64,000 nucleotides of DNA from Adineta steineri (lineage: Eukaryota > Rotifera > Eurotatoria > Adinetida > Adinetidae): NCBI GenBank assembly GCA_905250115.1, contig CAJNOI010000049.1, positions 254,617 to 318,616 on the forward strand. The letters are read 5' to 3'. Within the stretch, counting starts at the first letter, position 1; every line of letters starts with the position of its first letter. Positions 23,212-36,336 of the stretch are shown here, in pieces. The notes under the pieces were generated by a model, which was not told the origin of the DNA, did not search any database, and saw nothing but the letters and a program-made list of their open reading frames with translations. Position numbers and translations under genes: made by a program.

Positions 23212-26200
23212 TTAGACAATCTGAGATGGTTGTTTCGTAGATAATGATGATGATAGAAGATATGGTCCAGCCACTGACAATGACGAATTAGATGAAGATG
23301 AAGATGATGTCGATGATGATGACGATGATGATACTGACGAGGATACAGATGATGAAGATGATTCAACAAGAGATGGTGCAGGTGGTGGTAATGGTATAGT
23401 AGAGAGTTCTTCAGCACGTGTACCTGAACCAAGACGATATTCTTTTCCACGCCAATTTACCGTTGATGGACCAGTAAATGCTTTGAAATATATGTAAAAT
23501 GATGAAAATTCTCGTACAAGCCATGCTATTGCAAATTCAAATTTCGAAAATGGTAATGGACCACCCTTAAATAAAGAAATAAAGAAAGATATGAATAAAT
23601 AAATTATTTATTTATTTTCTTTTAAACACATACTTGAGTTATTCTGAGCATTAAATAATCAAGAATAAACCATATTAAAATATGACAAGCAGCAACAACA
23701 AGAGCATTCCATTCAAATAAATAATTTGTAACAATACCAGCTAATACAGCTGATGAAAAACACTCTTGTAAAGGTTCTAAATAAGCTAATGGACTTAAAC
23801 GCATTCTCAATTTGCACCATCGAATCATCCGCTCTGTCCATGATGATACAGAATATTCTCCTGAATTTTGTTGTGCCGGTGTCGATGCAACACGTAATTT
23901 CCAACCTTGTTTAGCAACTTCATAGGCTATATAATAATCTTCCGCTATATAATGACCAAAAGCACGTAAACCACCTACACGATCAATACATTCTTTTCGT
24001 ATTAAACATGACATTCCAGTAACACAATTTATACCAATTAAATTGATTGTCATATACATACGAGCATGTTGAGTACCAAAATAAACCTTTTTAAATCACA
24101 AAAAGAAAACAAATTTCAATTTAGAATATTTTCATTTGAAAAGAAAAATGAAAGTACATATTTGTCATTTGATTATTATTATTATTCTCGAATCAATAAT
24201 AACAAAAAAAATTCAATTTAGTATTTTAGTTTAACTCTCTATTTGACAAACCTTTTCAACCGATGCAGCAAAACCTTTTCTATCACAAGTAAATGGCATT
24301 TGATGAACAAGACCAACATTATCAGTCATAGATATAACCATGTCGTATAATGTATTTTCATGCATCATTAAACCACTATCTGATATTAATATATATGGAT
24401 ATTGAGCTTTTTCATAAGCAGGTAACATATTAAAGATTTTGGGATTTTTTATATCCATTGTTCCATTTTTTGATGATTTATCACCGGATAATAATTTATG
24501 TGAACCTATAGAGGAAAAAAACGAAGATTTTTAATTAAATATTTGAAAGAAAAATAAAATAAATATTAATAAGCAAATAAATTTCTTTTATTAAATTATT
24601 ATTTCAATAGACCATTTTCATTAGTTAACTTATTGATATAGATATATATATATGAGCTTGCATGCATATCAGTATTGGGAAAGAAAATGTATACCACAAC
24701 ATAAAATTCGTTTCCATAAAGATATTCGTTTTCGTTGTATTTGTTTAGTTTTAATTCGTGTTACCAATGGTGTTAGATCATTTCCTTGCTCTTCAGCAAT
24801 ATCGGTCTCCTGCTCTGATACGTCTAATTCACTTTCTATTAGGAAGTTTCCTTTTACTTTGAAAGTAATATTTAAGAAAAGAAAGATTTCATAGATATTG
24901 TTTGTATTCTTACTTACCAACAAATAATTGTGATTCCACATGTGGATATTGTTCTCGTAATCTTTCGAGTAAATCAATCAATTCATTATCGTGTTCTTGT
25001 ACACAAAAAAGTACTTCATACTAAAAGAGATTTTATACTAAATTAATTGAATAAAAAAATAAACATACTCGTGGATATTTAAGATTGAAAAATGTTTTTA
25101 AATTTTCATATAGATTTGCATCGATTCCTGTTAATGGTTTGATTATTGAAACACCTGGTAATTCTTTGAGATTACTATGTGATGGCTTTCGGTGGAATTT
25201 GTATAAACTATATAATAACAAATAGATCAATTATAATAGAAATAATATTTCTTTTTTATTCTCTTATTTGAAAAAAAAATGTAATCCGTTTTCTGGGTCA
25301 TAATGCTCTGTTTTCTTAAGTGTCTGACGTTTTTGTTTTTTATTAACAAAATGAAAACAATAATAATAATCAATCATATTATCTGAACAACAGTTGTGCA
25401 TGTTATGTTAAGTATTTAAATTGATTGTCAGTGACACCAGAAAAGCAATCGACAGTGTTGATTTTACAAATGCTATTTATAAAATTTTGTTTTTCTGTTT
25501 TCTTTTTTAATTCTTAGAAAAGAAAAAAAAATACCAATTAATGTTTTTCTCCTTCAATTTAAGCCTCTTTGTTATTTTTAAATACGCAAAAATAATACAA
25601 GGATATGATGAATATCAAAATGTGCATGCACTAATAACATAGATCTTTATATTGTGTGATTCAACAAATTCATCATTGTTTTGATATGTCTGATTGGTTT
25701 TTTCTCCTAGTTGTCGTTATTATGATAATGATGGATGTATCTCGAGGGACGAAAAAAGAAAGGCCAAAATACGAACAAGTTATTATCTTATACCATACGA
25801 TAATCTCGTCTGGTCTTATCCTAACAAATCATCAATTCATTCACGTGTAAAGACATACATATATATGTATATGCAGAGTAAGAAAAGAAAAGACATATTG
25901 GCTTACAGCCAAACGGAAGCGGTCAAAAAGTCATGATCGATAAAAAAAAGAATTCTTACAACTGTCTAGTTCGTCTATTAAGGTGAGACGAACAAACAAA
26001 ACAATATCACCACTAACTGTCTCATTAATTAAATATTATCAGTATATCATCTAGACAGGTAAAACAAAACAGAATGGGAATATATATTTTCATTTCAATA
26101 ACAAACTAAAAAAAAGTGTAAAAAACAACATGAATTGATGCAACTTGAAGAGAATAGAAAATCAAATCTTACCTATAGCTCATTCCACTGATATGAAAAA

Positions 26201-26282
26201 GCCATACTAATGTTATAACTAATATGGCTAAAACAAGAGTTATGGCAAGCGCAATTGTGTACACAATGTGAAGGAAGAACAT
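23212..26282 (-). CDS. UGCG: Ceramide glucosyltransferase with serine-rich tail
   Basis: Golgi enzyme transferring glucose from UDP-glucose to ceramide, the first step of glycosphingolipid synthesis (GT21). Six exons on the minus strand (26282-26173, 25207-25069, 25020-24918, 24505-24252, 24086-23634, 23565-23212) give 470 residues. Residues 1-30 form the signal-anchor helix. Family blocks are [23 protein letters not shown] (D1), LISDSG (D2), [30 protein letters not shown] (D3) and the QxxRW-type ERMIRW. C-terminal helices and the GTRAEEL block, like the vertebrate end, follow. After this comes an extra tail (about 410-470) in which residues 422-449 are almost all Ser. Intron 1 is 965 nt. The enzyme looks complete; the tail is the unusual part. 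Confidence 0.94.
23285..23370 (-). repeat. TCA/TCG/TCT trinucleotide tract coding polyserine
   Basis: On the plus strand this reads as an imperfect GAT/GAC/GAA run (trinucleotide repeat). In the coding frame of the ceramide glucosyltransferase last exon it gives a serine tract with a few Val and Thr residues. Confidence 0.85.
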
Positions 26283-28808
26283 GACCAACAATAATCGTAG
26301 CAGATGGCACCCGAATATATTTTGTCATCTACATTTCATTTTACGTTTGTCTATTTGTCTCTGTTTTTTCTAAGTATGAAGGCGTAAAAGAAGAAGAAGA
26401 AGAAGAAGAAGAAAAGTGATGACACACACGAAATAGAAAATGAATGAATGAATGACGAAGTAATAATAAAGAACAGAGCGAACAAAACTGAGCGGAAGAA
26501 CGAAGTAAAAAATAGGAGAGTGGCGATTTCTTAATAATCGATAGAAAGAAACGAGCAAAAGAAAAATAAAGGTAAACGGAAAGAAAAGAAAAGGGTGGTA
26601 GTACACCTGCTTTGTCTCAATTAGATAGAGTAAAAATATGTAGGAAAGAGAAAAATAAATTAGCCATGACAACTGTCCTTATATCATTCTTAAGAGTATA
26701 GCTTAAAAACATTTTATTTTTGTTAAAAACTATTGTCACTACAAGCAGACAGAAAGGAAAATATTAACTACGATGATGGCACGAATCGCTTGGAGAAATT
26801 GTTTCAATACTCTTTTAAAAACATAAGATTATAAGTATGCAATACAAGTCAATTTATCATGGTACGTGTTGTTGTTATTGTTGGGAAGTTAGCATAGTTA
26901 AGTTTTCCCCACGAAGAAAAAAGATTCAATAAGATAAAATTGAAAATTAATAATATCTCCACATTCTCTTTTCTTAATTCACATTAACACAAATATTAAT
27001 CATTTATAAATGAAATATGTATGTTATTCCAAAAATTTCCCTGAGGACTCTATAACTAGATAAATCTCATGAGTTTTTTTTATCTTGCGACCTAGTTAGT
27101 CCATCATGACCAGTATTGGTATTCTCATAACTTAGAATAAAAGTGAATTAAAAAAAAAGGGGTATAAGACTTTAGTTTTCACATCATTATTATTTAATTT
27201 ATATTCGACAATTATCAGTCTCAATTAATACGTCTGAGTATTAAAACGTGTAATTTACATTATATAGCCGCATGAATACTTTCATTCAAGGATTTGTTTT
27301 TTAATGATTAATCTTGACATGTCAATGTTATAAATCTTCTATATTACTTGTAACTCTGTTAATTATCGTTAAATGAAACATGTACAAAAAGACAATTACC
27401 TCTCTTTTCTTTTTCTTTCTACTCTTAAATTTTTCTTTTTCATATATATATATATATCTACTCATCCACGTTGTCATCCATTTATGTTTACCTTTCAAAC
27501 AAAGGCAAACACATGTCATGCTCGAATGATTAGTCTACTAATTATATTAAATATATATACATTCTTACCCATAAAAAAGACCAAGTATATGGAATGTAGC
27601 CAGAAGACCCCAACCGGCAATTAATAAGTAACAGCATATATGTAGAATAATGTCAAAAGTACTAATATTATTAATACCAAACATTGATTGACAGCAATTA
27701 ATTATGAAAATAAGAGAATATTGAATATGATGGTAACAAGTTTAATGAAAGCCACGGTAAAAACAAATTTAACAACACAATAATAATATAGCAGTAGCAG
27801 CACTTGAAGGAAAAATGATAAAAGTCTTTTTTGTTTTATCTGCTTATTCACATTGCCTTCAAGCTGTGGCCACAGAAACGATGACGAACAAATAAATATA
27901 TATGATATACAATGGATGCGTCATCGTTGATTCCATAGTGCTTTGTCCTAGGTCTCACTGTCTCTTCTCATATCTTTGTTTGTTAACACAACGATAGAGG
28001 GAACTCTTGATCGGTTAACACAAATAATTAGAACGGGTCCTAAATTTTATACTAACTGAAAAATAATATTCGTATGTCTTTTATAAAAAAAAAATTTTTT
28101 TATTTTCGTTTAAAATTTTCGTATAAAATTAAACAATTCATTCATTATTATAATGATCTAATATGATTGATTTTGGTTCCAAAAAAATAACTAAAATCAT
28201 ATAAAAGCAGCAGTTATATTTGCTTCAAATAAATATTATAGGGTTTGTTAGAATTTCTATTTACTTTAATCTAATCAATCAACTATACTTAGAAAGAATC
28301 TTTATTTGTGCAATACATATATATATAAATGTCGCTAAGTGATACAAATCAATATTTATCATCGAAATTTTTTTTTCTATATGTACGAGTAAATTATTAT
28401 TTTTTTCTTTGATTTTTTCGTCATATCACGAGTCTTAGGAGGAGATATATGATTTCATGATATCCATTCGTAAATAATGACTCATAAATTATATTTTTCT
28501 TATAAATATTACACGTGTTTATCACGTACAGCTGTCTGTTTTTTCATATATGATCAAATGGATAGGCATGTCCAAATTAAAAAACAAATATATATATATA
28601 TATTAAAAATCGTGGGTAATACTTATATTTAGAAATCTGATATTCAAATTCAGTTGAGATATCGAATTGTATTTATTTCTTAAAATAGCATCATTTCGAA
28701 AAAAAATGATCAAATAACGATTTCAATATTTTTAATCAACTGAGACGTAATTGAATATTGAAAATATTCAGACGCGCGAATTGAATTTATTTATAAATTA
28801 TTATTTTT
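26283..28808. other. Intergenic region, no gene seen
   Basis: About 2.5 kb. It contains a short (AAG)n microsatellite near 26388-26415 and many purine-rich stretches upstream of the ceramide glucosyltransferase gene. Frames at 26370-26672 and 27328-27624 are low-complexity and unsupported. Confidence 0.55.
26388..26415 (+). repeat. (AAG)n microsatellite
   Basis: About nine uninterrupted AAG units in a purine-rich stretch, roughly 100 nt upstream of the start codon of the minus-strand ceramide glucosyltransferase. Not in a coding frame that I can support. Confidence 0.85.
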
Positions 28809-29467
28809 ATGTCAAATAAAATTCAAGCTGGAGATGTAGCGAAAAATATTCATTTGTGGACAACTGAAAATACGAAATTTTCATTATTTACTGCAACGGA
28901 AAAATTACCTGTTCTACTTGCTTTTTTTCCATGTGCGTTTACTAAACATGAAAATAAAGTAAACAAAATTTATATCGATATCATTGAATGTATTTCGTCT
29001 TTTTTAGATTTTAAATGGTATCAATGATAAATATAATAAATTATTTAAAGATTTAAATGTTCGTATTATTGGTATTAGTACAGATACTCATTGGACATTA
29101 GATGCATATAAAAATGAGAAAAATATTAGATTTGAAATGGCTTCAGATTTTAATAAAGACGCAGCTAAAGCTTATGGAATACTTATTGATAAATATTCAT
29201 CGTATGGATATAATGGTGTTGCTAAAGAAGCATGTTTTCTTATTGCATTTGATAAGTAATCAATAGATATCGATTTGAAAAGCAAAAAAACAAAGAAATC
29301 TTTTCGTTTCTAGGAGAGAAAAGAAAAATTTTATTGAATATATGAAAGTACTTAATGATACGAATGGCGAATTTGATACAGAGAAAGTTGCGAATCTTAT
29401 TATGAAAAAATGGGGAAAGAAAGTTATGTCAAGAAATGTTGGCAACAAAAAATTGAAAAGAAATTAG
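28809..29467 (+). CDS. Peroxiredoxin-like (AhpC/TSA) protein, catalytic Cys missing
   Basis: Three exons, 28809-28958, 29008-29255 and 29314-29467, encode 183 residues with an AhpC/TSA fold. There is a GDxAxxxxLWTTEN start, the hydrophobic strand PVLLAFFPCAFT, then VRIIGISTDTHWTLDAY, MASDFNKDAAKAYGIL and GVAKEACFLIAF. The family's active-site signature PxxxTxxC reads P41-C-A-F-T45-K-H-E48, so the peroxidatic Cys is Glu. The conserved active-site Arg, usually in AKRATFVI, is Glu124. Two other Cys residues (42 and 126) do not occupy the catalytic position. The fold is therefore supported but peroxidase activity is doubtful. It could be a regulatory or chaperone pseudoenzyme or a decaying copy, though the frame is intact across two clean introns. 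Confidence 0.82.
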
Positions 29468-30366
29468 ATCTATCTTGTATAGTTCTAATCATTCTGAATG
29501 ATAGATACTGGCCTAAATAAACATATAGAAGCCAATTGATATTGTTAAACAAATTAATGATATGGTTCAATTACGAAGCCTTAGATTTACAAATTAAGAA
29601 CTCTTACAAGAATATTATAAACTTTAGTGTTAAATCATACAAATTTATTTCTATTTCGAAATCTTCTAAAATATTTCTGAAGAAACACAGATAACAGAAA
29701 TACGTGACTTTCCTTCTCATATAGCATTCAAATAGCTGTGAAACAGATAATCATTTTTCTAAAATATGCAGAAAAAACTTGATAACAAGTATGGAAAAAA
29801 CACATTTGTAATATGTAAAGAAAAACTGAATAACATATTTTATTTGCAATCGATGATATATAATAATACGATAAAATGTTGATTATTCACATTTCGTACG
29901 ATCAACTATTAAAAAGTGATTATGAAGAATTCTTTATTGATGAGTACCGGTAACCTTTCGATGCACATTGAATCGCCTCTACGTAGCAACAATAAGTCGC
30001 AACAGAAAAAAAATCACATTTCATTTATGCTTCAAAAAGTTTTTTTCTTATAAAAACAATGATATTCATGACTATGATAATAATAACATGAATACTATTT
30101 CAAAAGTAATTAGAACGTTCTTTTCCTTACAATTTGATATAAAAGAATCTTTTGTCACTGAATTACTTCACATAAATATTCAAAAATAATTATTTTTTAT
30201 AAAACTTCCTGATTTTATTCAAATACATGATATTAAAAGAAAAGCAAGGTCAAATTCATTTTAATTTATTCTATGATAATATGTAATCTTTTGCGTTGTT
30301 TATACAAAAATAAAACAATTTGCCTATATAAGTTCCATTTTGATTTAATGTAACTATGAATATTGA
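29468..30366. other. Intergenic region, no gene seen
   Basis: Between the convergent peroxiredoxin-like and GPCR genes. A 73-codon frame at 29968-30189 has no supporting features. Confidence 0.5.
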
Positions 30367-31404
30367 TTAAATTGTAAAAATATTGTATCTTCGTTTATCT
30401 AATTGTTTATGATTATTTTCTTGATGATTAATCATTGTTATTTCTCTCGAAACATCTTCTCGTTTTTTACATAAATTCATAAGAACTTCTTTTGATACAT
30501 GTCGAAATATATCTGATGATAAATAATTACTATAAAATGTTGATATATAATTGAAATAAAAAATTAAATAAGCTATTTGAAAAAAAAGATTTTCTTGTGC
30601 TTGACGATATAAATTTGTGCTTATTGTTTGAGTTAAACAATAATAAATATTTTGTATACAAAATGGTATCGATGATATAATACAAATAATTATCTGTAGA
30701 AATAACATTGATGCTAATTGATCATCAAAACGTGCCATACGTGTTAGATTCATTGTAGATATTACACCAACACGATGATTACGTATTTGACGAGTATTTT
30801 TCCAAGTTAAAAAACCAAATAAACTCATAAAAACCCATGGAAATATTCCATAACAACATAGATTAAAAAAGTAAATTATTATTTTTGACCAAATTAATGA
30901 TGAACTTTGACAGACACAATGATCTGTTGTTAATTGAATAGGTTTTACATAGATAAGTGTTGGAATAGTTATTATCATCCAGAATAGAATTGTAAATAAA
31001 CAAATTTGTTTTGCAATGTAAACTGAATTTAAACGACGCCATTTTATTTGATGACATGTTGAAAAAAATCGATCAATTGAAGAATAAACAAGACATGATA
31101 GAGCTATAAGTGATGTACATTGTGCAATATAATATCGAAGTTTACACCAAGCAATATTATATATTGTCCAATGAATGCTAAAACCTTGATCGATTATTCG
31201 ATCAGATAAATTGAATAATAATTGAATTAAACTAGCAATAGATAAAATTAGTATATAGGTACAATATGAACTTAGACGAAGTGAATAATGACGAAATATT
31301 AATATATTCCAACAAGAACCAATTAGACCAAAAATAAACATAAATAAACCTAGATAGATATTTAATTGTTGAGATATATAATTGAGTGTGTCTATTGTCG
31401 CCAT
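30367..31404 (-). CDS. Rhodopsin-like GPCR (intronless)
   Basis: Single exon, 345 residues, seven hydrophobic helices. Helix 1 contains GLIGSCWNILIF, where the Asn matches position 1.50. Helix 3 ends in YSSIDRFFSTC, a DRY variant (DRF). Two Cys residues, one before helix 3 (AWCKLRYY) and others in loop 2 (DHCVCQSS), can form the extracellular disulfide. Helix 6 has SSIPFCIQN with a conserved Pro but no CWxP. Helix 7 lacks NPxxY and reads FYSNYLSSDIF. It is a diverged class A receptor of the same general style as the gene at 8986-10060, but the two are not close paralogues. No ligand can be inferred. The start is the first ATG before helix 1 and gives a short extracellular tail. Confidence 0.87.
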   Translation of the reverse strand: MATIDTLNYISQQLNIYLGLFMFIFGLIGSCWNILIFRHYSLRLSSYCTYILILSIASLIQLLFNLSDRIIDQGFSIHWTIYNIAWCKLRYYIAQCTSLIALSCLVYSSIDRFFSTCHQIKWRRLNSVYIAKQICLFTILFWMIITIPTLIYVKPIQLTTDHCVCQSSSLIWSKIIIYFFNLCCYGIFPWVFMSLFGFLTWKNTRQIRNHRVGVISTMNLTRMARFDDQLASMLFLQIIICIISSIPFCIQNIYYCLTQTISTNLYRQAQENLFFQIAYLIFYFNYISTFYSNYLSSDIFRHVSKEVLMNLCKKREDVSREITMINHQENNHKQLDKRRYNIFTI

Positions 31405-32812
31405 TGAAGATAAAATCTTTAGAAATTTTTATTAATGATTCTAAAGTAAAGAAATTAACTCTATTTAGAAGGAAAAAACTCTTTAATTGTAGGATATATA
31501 TATATAGAGATATAGCAGTGTTAAATAAAAATAGAAGAAAGAAGTAGAGAACTAATCTGAGAACATGCATGAATTAAGCTGTTTCCTTCTTCATTAGGAC
31601 CTATTAACATTGTCAAATATGAAATCAAGGACATAGGAAGTTTTGAATAAATGTAAAGAACTATTTTACCTAGAAACTTTCTTCTATTTATTAACCTTGT
31701 TTATGAAAGAACTATTTCATATTCAGTATTTCTTTTAAATGTATGTGAAAAATAACTATTCGCAAATATCTTACATATACTTCTTGAATATCTTCAAAGT
31801 AATGATCTCTGATAACTTCTAAAAATTTACCTCCTAATTTCCAATTCTTTTTTTTCAAAACAAGAGTATTAACATCTTATGACTGATCATGTGATCGATA
31901 GCATCTTTATAGTTTCAGACAATTGACTTTTTAATATTTATGAAGAAAAATCACATAAACAAATACTAGATAATTATGATAGATAATGAACTTCCTACTT
32001 ACTTGTGATTTTGTCACGTAATGACAAAATGCTTTTCTAGACTCTGCCCTGTTTGATTAGTCGTTTTCATCTTTGAATCCTTCATCTGACACATATATGT
32101 TCTTAAAGTTCTTTTTTGTTCTACATTTTTATTAATAACTTATTCAATTTGTACGATGATATCTGTATTTAAAATAATATTGTTTTTTAAATATATACAT
32201 AACAACATCCACAACAGAACGAAATAAATACAAATAATTCATAAATCTGCAATTAAACTAATTAATTGTTGATAAGTTTCAGACATAATTACCTTCAAAC
32301 ATACAATAAATTATAGTATTCGATTACAGTAATATAAACTATTATACATCAGTAGTTCAATCAATACGAATCTAGAGAATTTCAACGTAATAATAATAAA
32401 CCCAAAACAGATAGTATCAAATAAAACTTCTGTCTCTCGATGGTTTCAAGCAGAGAACATAATTTGTCAATCTTATAGCTTTGTTTTCAATCGATTAAGA
32501 TTTTATCTTACTAGTTAGATATTTTTATCAATTGATTCAATACAATACTATATGTGCGTGACTCAGAAACAGTTGAAATAAAATAACTCTGTCTTATAGC
32601 GCCATCTATCTTACGCTGGATATTGATTGGTCATCGAGGTTTATTCATTGTCGCTTTTAATGGCTACTTCTACACAGGACAAGATATTCATTCAATGAAG
32701 CATGTTTATTCATCATGTTTATTTCCTCTATGCATGTCTTCTATGTACAATGTTCATTTATTTTAGATAAAGTTTTTCCATTTTGTTATTATTTTATTGA
32801 TTTTTTATCACA
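31405..32812. other. Divergent intergenic region
   Basis: Lies between the divergent GPCR (minus) and TAF4 (plus) genes, so it probably holds both promoters. It is AT-rich with no supported gene. A GC-richer patch at about 32598-32620 with a GCGCCATCTA core lies some 200 nt before the TAF4 start and could be a promoter element, but this is a guess. Confidence 0.5.
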
Positions 32813-35800
32813 ATGACATCATCTCCATCACCGTTTGCTAATACGGGCAAACTTCAAGTATTACCAAACCCTGTAAGTAATTTCTATCTATTGAAATCAA
32901 AAAGAATTTCTTTTTCAAGACAACATTATTATTTACTCCATCAATGAATAACAATGTTACTATTAATAATATGAGTAATACATCACAAAATATTCGTCAA
33001 ACAAATACACAAAATGGAACAATTCTTCAACAACAAATGAATAGTGGAATGATGACAACACCAACAAATATTGTTCGTGTTAATCAACCACAGACTATGC
33101 AACATCAGCAGCAGCAACAACAACAACATGGTCAATTTGTTCAACAAACAGTATGGACAAGTAATAATAATCCACAACATCAATTTACATTACAGAAACA
33201 ATCTCAACAATCATCTGTGTTTCAATATGCAACTGTCAAAAATGGTTAAACACATATAAATGTTTTAATTTAAATAAATCATTTTTATTTATTTATTTCT
33301 TAAGAGCCTGGTATACCAATTGGAATGCAACAACAATCATCTGTAATACCAACAAAAGTAATTACTCAGCCAGTTGTTCGTCAAACAGTAGGATCACAAC
33401 AAGCGACAACAACAACATATACAGAATCTCAAATTAATGATTTTGTATCAAAATGTCGAACATTCCTAACGACTTTACTTCGATTAGCTGAAAAACAAGC
33501 ACCAGAAAAATTACCCATGGTGCGATCTTGTATTCAAGAACTTTTGGTAATAGACAAAAAAATAAAATAATTCATGATCGAAAACTTTTTCTTCTCATAT
33601 AGGATGGAAGTATTGATCCAGAATCATTCACTCAGCGCCTTCATACACTTTATAAATCTCAACCACATACATCACTTGTACCATTTTTCAAAGTAAATCT
33701 TCGTTAATTTTTTTTAATTAAAAAAAAGAGTCTTCGAGTTAATTCTTAGCAATTGAGTTTGAAAGAGAAAGTTAAAATATTCATTTAATAATATATTTCA
33801 GGATAATCTCGTGCATGTTAAGGTAATTAAATTTAATTTCTAAGATTTATTTTTCTTGGTTTTGTTTGTAATGGTTTATTATTGCGAAAATATTGGTACG
33901 CTCAATTCATACGGGGCTTCTATCATATTTTTATATCATTTTTTTGAATTGATTTTATAGTTATTCATAGAGAAATTATTTTTAATCGAATCAACTATTG
34001 TTTTAATATTAGTAAAGTTAAACTCGTCTGACATCTATCGACAGTACGCAATAGTCGTTAATCACCGTTTTATTGTGCAAGAAAAGCACATATATAAGAT
34101 TTGAGTTTTGACATATAAAAACGAAAGACGGCGGTGTGTACTCATTCCGACAATGAATAATCATCATTTCACATACAATTTGAATTATGGGCGGAATATG
34201 AATGAAGTAAATAAAATTTTCTTCAATTATATATTGAAAAGAAATTATTAACAGATATTTTCATACGTTTGCTAAATTAATAAATGTTAAATATAATTAT
34301 CTCTATTTGCAGAAAATCGACAGTATATATTTTGAATCTTACAAGCCAAAATTTCTTAAGGATAAATCTATTTTACTATCTGATATTGATTGTCTAACAT
34401 AAATTACACTAGTTTCTAATTATTTATATTATTTCCCATACAGAATGACATGCAGTCATCTGTTATATTAGAAGTTAACTTCAAATTCATTATTTCATTT
34501 CAGTTAGCATTACCACATATGCGTCAAATTGTTAAAAATACATTTAAACAACCAATAACTATTGATTTATTGGAAAAACTTCAATTACCTCCAAGTAATA
34601 CTAATAATAATAATACAACAGGTTTAACACAAATAACAAATTCAAATGTTATTATTAATTCACAACAACAACATCAACAGATACAACAACAACTACAGCA
34701 ACACCAACAACAACAACAACAACAACAAAACTCATCACCTATTATTCAACAACCATTGTATACAACAGTACAACCACAACAAAAAATAAATATTTTACAA
34801 CAAAATCCTCAACAAACATTTGTCGGTTCCACCGCATCACTACTAAGCCAACAACAACAACGACAACAACAAGCACGAGCACAAATTGTTTGTTGACTTA
34901 TTTTTTTGATCTTAGTTTAAAACTACAATCATTTTAGAGTATAACCGGTTTTCGTCCATTAGTTACATCATTATCACCATCAGGAAATACAAGTCTTCTT
35001 AGTGGTGGACAACAACAACAACAAGTTCAACCAGTAACACAAATGATTATACAACAAAACGATTCACTTTTACAACGATCAATTTTATCAGGAGCTACAA
35101 CTATACAACAACCACAAATTATAACTGTTAATCAACAACCGATTAAAACAGAAACAATACATACACATCCATCACCTATCATTTCTTCCATTCAACAAAA
35201 ACCAATTATCAAGTTAGTTTTATTTAAAAAAAAAACAATTTCTTATACAAAAACTGTTTTCTTCTATATTTAGAACAGAAAATGATCTGTTAGATGATAG
35301 TAATAATTCAGGAATGATGGATACACGTCATATAACTCATGACGATCGGTTGATACCTGCAAATATGCTACAGCGACGTTTACAAGATCTAAGTAAGTAC
35401 AATACGCTATAGTAAAGCATCAGATTTAAATTCATATCGATTTGTTTTTCTAGTTGAAAAAGATAAACGATTGGCAGGTATGATGGTGACTGATGATGCT
35501 TCATTTGTTCTTATTTCTAATGCGGCTCAAGAAAGATTAAAATTTCTATTAGAACAAGTTAAATTAGTAGCTCAGCATCGAATTGATATATCTATGAAGG
35601 TAGAATTTTTTGTTTGTTTTTTTTCGAATAATAATAAATCTATTTTAAAAATATAATTTAGAATGATTCAGCCTATCAACAAACCAGTGATGTTAAAGGT
35701 CAAATAAGATTTCTTGAAGATTTAGATAAAATTGAGAAACAAAAAAAAGATAAATTAGAACAAGAAAAAATTCTTCGAGCTGCAAAAGTAAAATTTTTTG

Positions 35801-36336
35801 AAAAAAAAAAGAATATAAATGCGATCATTGCATATTTATTTAGAGTCGTTCAAAAACAAATGATCCTGAAGCAGTTAAATTAAAACAAAAGGCTAAAGAA
35901 GTAAGGGATTATTATTTATCGTCTTCTTTTAAAAATATATATGTTTTATCAGATGCAACAAGCACAAGTTGAAGAACAACGACAAAAAGAAGCTAATGAA
36001 ACAGCATTAGCAGCTATTGGAAAACCTAAAAAACGTAAACTTGAAGAAAGTACAAATCATCCTCATCAAGTTACAACATCTACAAATGGACCCGAACAAA
36101 TATCTCCTATTCAACCATCACCATCATCTAATACTGTTACGTCAACAAATGTAAATAGTAAATCGGTATGTTTTTATTCATTTATTTATTTTAAATCAAA
36201 AAAACAATATTTTGTTTTTTTCTAGAAGGCAACTAAACGTATATGTCGAGCAAATCTCCGTGATTTATTATTAATAATGGAACGAGATAAATATCTTAAA
36301 CGAACAACACTTCTTGTTAAAGCTCTTAATAAATGA
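32813..36336 (+). CDS. TAF4: TFIID subunit TAF4
   Basis: General transcription factor subunit that pairs with TAF12 through a histone fold and binds activators through its TAFH domain. Twelve exons (32813-32872, 32920-33244, 33305-33546, 33603-33692, 34504-34887, 34938-35212, 35274-35392, 35454-35599, 35662-35787, 35844-35900, 35953-36165, 36226-36336) give 715 residues. Order: Asn/Gln-rich N-terminus; TAFH (about 169-260) with ESQINDFVSKCRTFLTTLL and SLVPFFKLALPHMRQ; a second Gln-rich region; the histone fold (from about 487) with MLQRRLQDLI, LISNAAQERLKFLLEQ and HRIDISMK; a charged helical segment; and the C-terminal block ICRANLRDLLLIMERD. Intron 4 is 811 nt; skipping it aligns FFK|LALPHMRQ perfectly to the family's FLKRSLPALRQ. 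The protein is shorter than vertebrate TAF4, mainly in the disordered part. Confidence 0.94.
34664..34740 (+). repeat. CAA-rich repeat coding for glutamine tract in TAF4
   Basis: Imperfect CAA/CAG run, interrupted by CAT, ATA and CTA codons, inside TAF4 exon 5. It encodes a Gln-rich activator-type segment. Smaller tracts occur at about 33105-33128 and 34850-34872 in the same gene. Confidence 0.8.

Noticed and set aside
26370..26672. 100-codon minus frame ending in a Leu run
   Set aside because: Product of the AAG microsatellite and purine-rich DNA.
33802..33822. 21-nt candidate microexon in TAF4 intron 4 flanked by AG and GT
   Set aside because: Splicing 33692 directly to 34504 aligns FFK-LALPHMRQ with the TAFH family without a gap, so the extra seven residues are not needed.
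34450..34503. In-frame extension upstream of TAF4 exon 5
   Set aside because: It precedes a good acceptor (TTTCAG) and encodes hydrophobic sequence not in the family.
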